From positions 1-23,032 of IMG/VR virus record IMGVR_UViG_3300021964_000571: a stretch of DNA of 23,032 nt. One strand, written 5' to 3'. A model generated the notes under the pieces. It worked only from the letters and a program-made list of their open reading frames with translations, had not been told where the DNA came from and searched no databases. Source of the DNA: a virus. The translations under genes were made by a program, and so were the position numbers. Position 1 is the first letter of the stretch. Each line of letters opens with the position of its first letter. Below are positions 20,273 to 23,032 of the stretch, piece after piece.

Positions 20273-23032
20273 TTATTTTTTTAATTGTTTTATTTCTTGT
20301 TTTAAACTATCAACTTCAGCTTTTAAATCTTTAATGGCTTCAATAAATACACCAGCCATTTTACCATAATCAACTCCATATTTATCATCATCTTCATTAT
20401 ATAAAACAACCTCTGGCAACACTTCATTAACCTCTTGTGCTATAACACCAATTTTATTTGACTTGTCATCAATATCAGTTCTATTGTAGCTAACACCTCT
20501 TAATTTAGATATTTTTTCTAAACCATTGTCAATGGTTTTTATATTTGTTTTAACTCTTTTATCTGAAAATGCAATTACATCACCAGCCGCAGTCATTGAA
20601 CCGACAACACTTAAATCACCGCCAGCATTTAAAGTCATTTTAGTTGATAAACCAGCGCCATTGTTTCTAACTTGAAATTTTAAACCAGATGAATAATTAC
20701 CAACAGTTGAATTTGTTTTATACATTCTAATAATAGCACCCTCTGTGTAACTAGTGCTAGAATATCTATAACCTAAAACTAACTGACCACCAACACCAGC
20801 ACCATTGCCAGTTGTGCTATCATAATGAGCCAAACCACTACGAACATTATCACTTGATCCAATAGCAGAAATTGTCACAGATGTACCAGCAACATAAAAT
20901 TTAGGAGTTGGTACACAACATTCGGGTGCTGTTGTCGTTCCACACATTACCATCCCATTTGAATTTAAATATATCCCTTTTGCTGAATCATTATTTACAA
21001 AGATTGCTAAATTACTAGCTGTTGTTGTTCTTATAGAGTTTGAATCTAATCTAAGTTTTTGGTTATTACTACTATGTAATAAAATATCAGCATCACCGCT
21101 AGTGCTTCTAATATGTAGCATTTCAGATTGTGTTGATCCAACACCAATAGTAACTTTGCCACCACTAGGATTTATCCAAGTATTACCAGTTGCTCTATCT
21201 AATTGAACATGCTGAGTTTGTGTGCCATCTAATAAAGAATACAATGATGTTATATTAGATGCCTCATCATACCACATACCACCACCATAAGTAGTTGTGC
21301 CACTATCATAAAAACCAACATATTTTTTTGTGGCAGATGGTACGTTTATGCCAATGCCACTATAACCCTCAACAAAAGCATCAACACCCATATTTAAAGT
21401 AAGTGAGCCATTGCTTCTGAATTTAGCATTTGTGACACCACCAGACATTATATCTAAATCAGCAGTCGCTAAACAAACCATATTTGTCGATGCTGTACCA
21501 ATTCCCCATTGTTTTAAACCAAAACCACCTCTAAAAGTTGAGCCATTATAGAATCTTAAAGCCGATGCAGTTACATTTGTTATATCAATAAATCCATTTA
21601 CTTGTAATGCTTGACCTGTTTGATTGCCAGAGCTGTTTATTAATAAAAAACCATTTGGATCAAATTTAGCTCTATAAGTTCCGTTAGTATGAAACTCAAT
21701 ACTTCTACTAGTACCATAGCTAATTAAACCTAATCTTGCATCTCTGCCATCAATACGAGCAAATAAACTTGTATCTGCATTGTTAGCAAAATTTATTTCA
21801 GAAATGTTATCAGATGAACGCCCTCTAATACCAATAGCATGAGCTGAGGAATTTGCTGTAATATTTAAAGGATAGCCAGTTCTTAAAGTACCACCACTAA
21901 GTAAGGATAATTGACCAGATGCGGTTAAAACCATTTTATAACCATCCGACTCACCACTTGTACCAACATTTGTTAAGTGCCACCCTAAATTATTATCATT
22001 AGCACCACCACTAGTGCCTTGAGCAATTGTACTCCATTGAACACCAGTGCTTACACTAAATAAAGTAATTCCTGAGCCAGTATTGCTATCAGATATAAAA
22101 GCTGATGTGTTCCAAGTTGAATCATCTCTAACTTGAAACTTATAACCACTACTACTTGTTTGACCAATTGCTACTGGACCGCTATTAAAATAACTTATAT
22201 CATTAGCTCTAAATTGTATTGTTTTCGTACCAGCATAATACATTCCCTGATAACCTTCGTTAGAAAACCATTGTTCAGCTTCCCATAATTTGCCACCAGT
22301 TGTAATAATATCAATACCAGCTATTCCCATACTTGAACTACCTACTGTTAATGTTTTATCTGGTGCTGAATTATTGCCAATACCAACTTTGCCATCATTT
22401 AATATTGTTAATACATTCTGTCCCGCTGTCCAACTATATATATCAAATCTATCAGCACCAGAACCATTGCCAACTCTTGTTTGCCATTTTACAGAACCAT
22501 TTAAACTATATCTGTAATGTGATTGACCAACAGCATCAACATTTACACCAGTAAAATAATTACCACTAGAGCTAGTATTTTTTATTGTTAATGCGGAAAA
22601 TGGCTCAGCACTTAAATTAGTATGTTGTATATGTAATGGTGATACTGGTGATGCCAAACCTATGCCCACAAAACCAGCTTCATCAATAGTTAATTTTGCA
22701 TTAGCCGCTGTTACTGATGTGTTATTTGCACTACCATTGACTGCTAAATGTAATTTACCCACTCCAAATAATGCAGTTCGTTGAAAAAAGATACCTCCTT
22801 TTGCTCTTAAATCTGAATTTGGCTCACCATCTTCGGCTCTTAATAATATACCAGCTGTATCACCAACAGTATCAGATGCACCAGTAATTAAAACTTGACT
22901 TCCAGTTGCACCCTCAATATGCAATGGTTTTTGTGGTGTGGTTGTTGCCAATCCTAAAAATCCACTTGGATTTAATGTCATTTTAGTTGATAAATCATCG
23001 CCAGTATTACGAACTTGAAATTTTAATCCTGA
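20273..23032 (-). CDS. Tail fibre with C-terminal S74 self-cleaving chaperone (5' end outside window)
   Basis: The frame is open to base 23032, 17 codons upstream of the first ATG (22981), and those codons read as real fibre sequence. The gene is therefore truncated at its 5' end; 919 residues are visible. Repeats of the 'VGIGxxxPxxxLHI' type common in S74 fibres occur at about residues 25-39 (FLGLATTTPQKPLHI), 121-135 (FVGIGLASPVSPLHI), 215-230 and near 625. They suit a trimeric beta shaft. At the C-terminus SDKRVKTNIKTIDNGLEKIS (from Ser823) opens the peptidase S74 intramolecular chaperone. Ser823 and Lys828 have the spacing of the known Ser/Lys dyad, and IGVIAQEVNEVLPEVV follows. The end is a coiled coil (LKAEVDSLKQEIKQLKK). 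The chaperone should cleave itself off just before Ser823 after trimerisation. The fibre probably binds the host surface. Confidence 0.85.
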   Translation of the reverse strand, partial: SGLKFQVRNTGDDLSTKMTLNPSGFLGLATTTPQKPLHIEGATGSQVLITGASDTVGDTAGILLRAEDGEPNSDLRAKGGIFFQRTALFGVGKLHLAVNGSANNTSVTAANAKLTIDEAGFVGIGLASPVSPLHIQHTNLSAEPFSALTIKNTSSSGNYFTGVNVDAVGQSHYRYSLNGSVKWQTRVGNGSGADRFDIYSWTAGQNVLTILNDGKVGIGNNSAPDKTLTVGSSSMGIAGIDIITTGGKLWEAEQWFSNEGYQGMYYAGTKTIQFRANDISYFNSGPVAIGQTSSSGYKFQVRDDSTWNTSAFISDSNTGSGITLFSVSTGVQWSTIAQGTSGGANDNNLGWHLTNVGTSGESDGYKMVLTASGQLSLLSGGTLRTGYPLNITANSSAHAIGIRGRSSDNISEINFANNADTSLFARIDGRDARLGLISYGTSRSIEFHTNGTYRAKFDPNGFLLINSSGNQTGQALQVNGFIDITNVTASALRFYNGSTFRGGFGLKQWGIGTASTNMVCLATADLDIMSGGVTNAKFRSNGSLTLNMGVDAFVEGYSGIGINVPSATKKYVGFYDSGTTTYGGGMWYDEASNITSLYSLLDGTQTQHVQLDRATGNTWINPSGGKVTIGVGSTQSEMLHIRSTSGDADILLHSSNNQKLRLDSNSIRTTTASNLAIFVNNDSAKGIYLNSNGMVMCGTTTAPECCVPTPKFYVAGTSVTISAIGSSDNVRSGLAHYDSTTGNGAGVGGQLVLGYRYSSTSYTEGAIIRMYKTNSTVGNYSSGLKFQVRNNGAGLSTKMTLNAGGDLSVVGSMTAAGDVIAFSDKRVKTNIKTIDNGLEKISKLRGVSYNRTDIDDKSNKIGVIAQEVNEVLPEVVLYNEDDDKYGVDYGKMAGVFIEAIKDLKAEVDSLKQEIKQLKK
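20618..20689 (-). repeat. Internal fibre repeat, C-terminal copy
   Basis: Encodes SGLKFQVRNNGAGLSTKMTL plus NAGG, just before the S74 domain. It matches the segment at the window edge (22961-23032), SGLKFQVRNTGDDLSTKMTL plus NPSG, with five amino-acid differences and many synonymous changes. Confidence 0.8.
22961..23032 (-). repeat. Internal fibre repeat, N-terminal copy (window edge)
   Basis: Encodes SGLKFQVRNTGDDLSTKMTL plus NPSG, the partner of 20618-20689. It shows that codons upstream of the ATG at 22981 are coding, so that ATG is not the true start. More copies may lie outside the window. Confidence 0.8.

Noticed and set aside
20273-22981. ATG at 22981 as the true start of the tail fibre
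   Set aside because: The upstream 17 codons to the window edge are open and repeat a segment found later in the same protein, so the gene continues beyond the window.
1-23032. Prophage or temperate phage
   Set aside because: No integrase, repressor, attachment site or host gene is visible. This covers only 23 kb, so lysogeny genes could still lie elsewhere.

Overview
This window is 23 kb of a virulent-type, short-tailed (podovirus-like) phage. Every credible gene lies on the minus strand, so the natural reading direction is from base 23032 down to base 1. It is a compact virion-morphogenesis operon, with gaps of 0-4 bases or TAATG overlaps between most genes. The likely host is a (probably marine) member of the Bacteroidota/Flavobacteriia. 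The DNA is AT-rich, start codons are preceded by A/T-rich leaders with no Shine-Dalgarno sequence, and several gaps carry TAnnTTTG boxes, the known Bacteroidota -7 promoter element. The proteins also look like those of uncultured marine flavobacterial phages; that is family recognition from memory, not a search.

Layout in transcription order: a 5'-truncated tail fibre with a C-terminal S74 self-cleaving chaperone (23032-20273); a small putative fibre-associated protein (20269-19745); a 131-base gap holding what looks like a decayed gene copy (19744-19614); four small genes, the last a likely tandem GroES-fold protein (19613-18172); putative small terminase (18169-17888) and large terminase (17888-15672); portal (15669-13222); scaffold (13183-12029); major capsid protein (12006-10624) with an intrinsic terminator just after it; a conserved unknown (10563-9787) with a second terminator; two head-tail adaptor/ring candidates (9701-8958 and 8953-8066); a giant tail hub/nozzle protein (8064-3358); a companion protein carrying a module I associate with the same hubs (3355-2594); and two putative internal/ejection proteins (2558-1854 and 1843-17). 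Another gene appears to start at base 5 and leave the window. There is no tape measure, tail sheath or tail tube gene, which supports a short-tailed particle. No stretch above 300 bases lacks a gene, and I see no tRNA, CRISPR array, integrase or insertion sequence.

How the genes work together: terminase packages DNA through the portal into a scaffold-assembled HK97-type shell; adaptor rings and the hub form the short tail; ejection proteins presumably leave first to make a conduit; the S74 fibre supplies host recognition; and the GroES-like protein may help fold capsid or fibre subunits with host GroEL.

Most notable: (1) a ~650-base block inside the large terminase with much higher GC and foreign codon use, suggesting recombination or chimerism across the ATPase domain; (2) a lambda-type deviant Walker A in that block; (3) the tandem GroES-like protein; (4) the decayed paralogue in the 19.6-19.7 kb gap; (5) repeated TAnnTTTGTA boxes marking probable internal promoters; (6) the oversized hub with a cadherin/Ig-like domain and a cysteine-containing tip.
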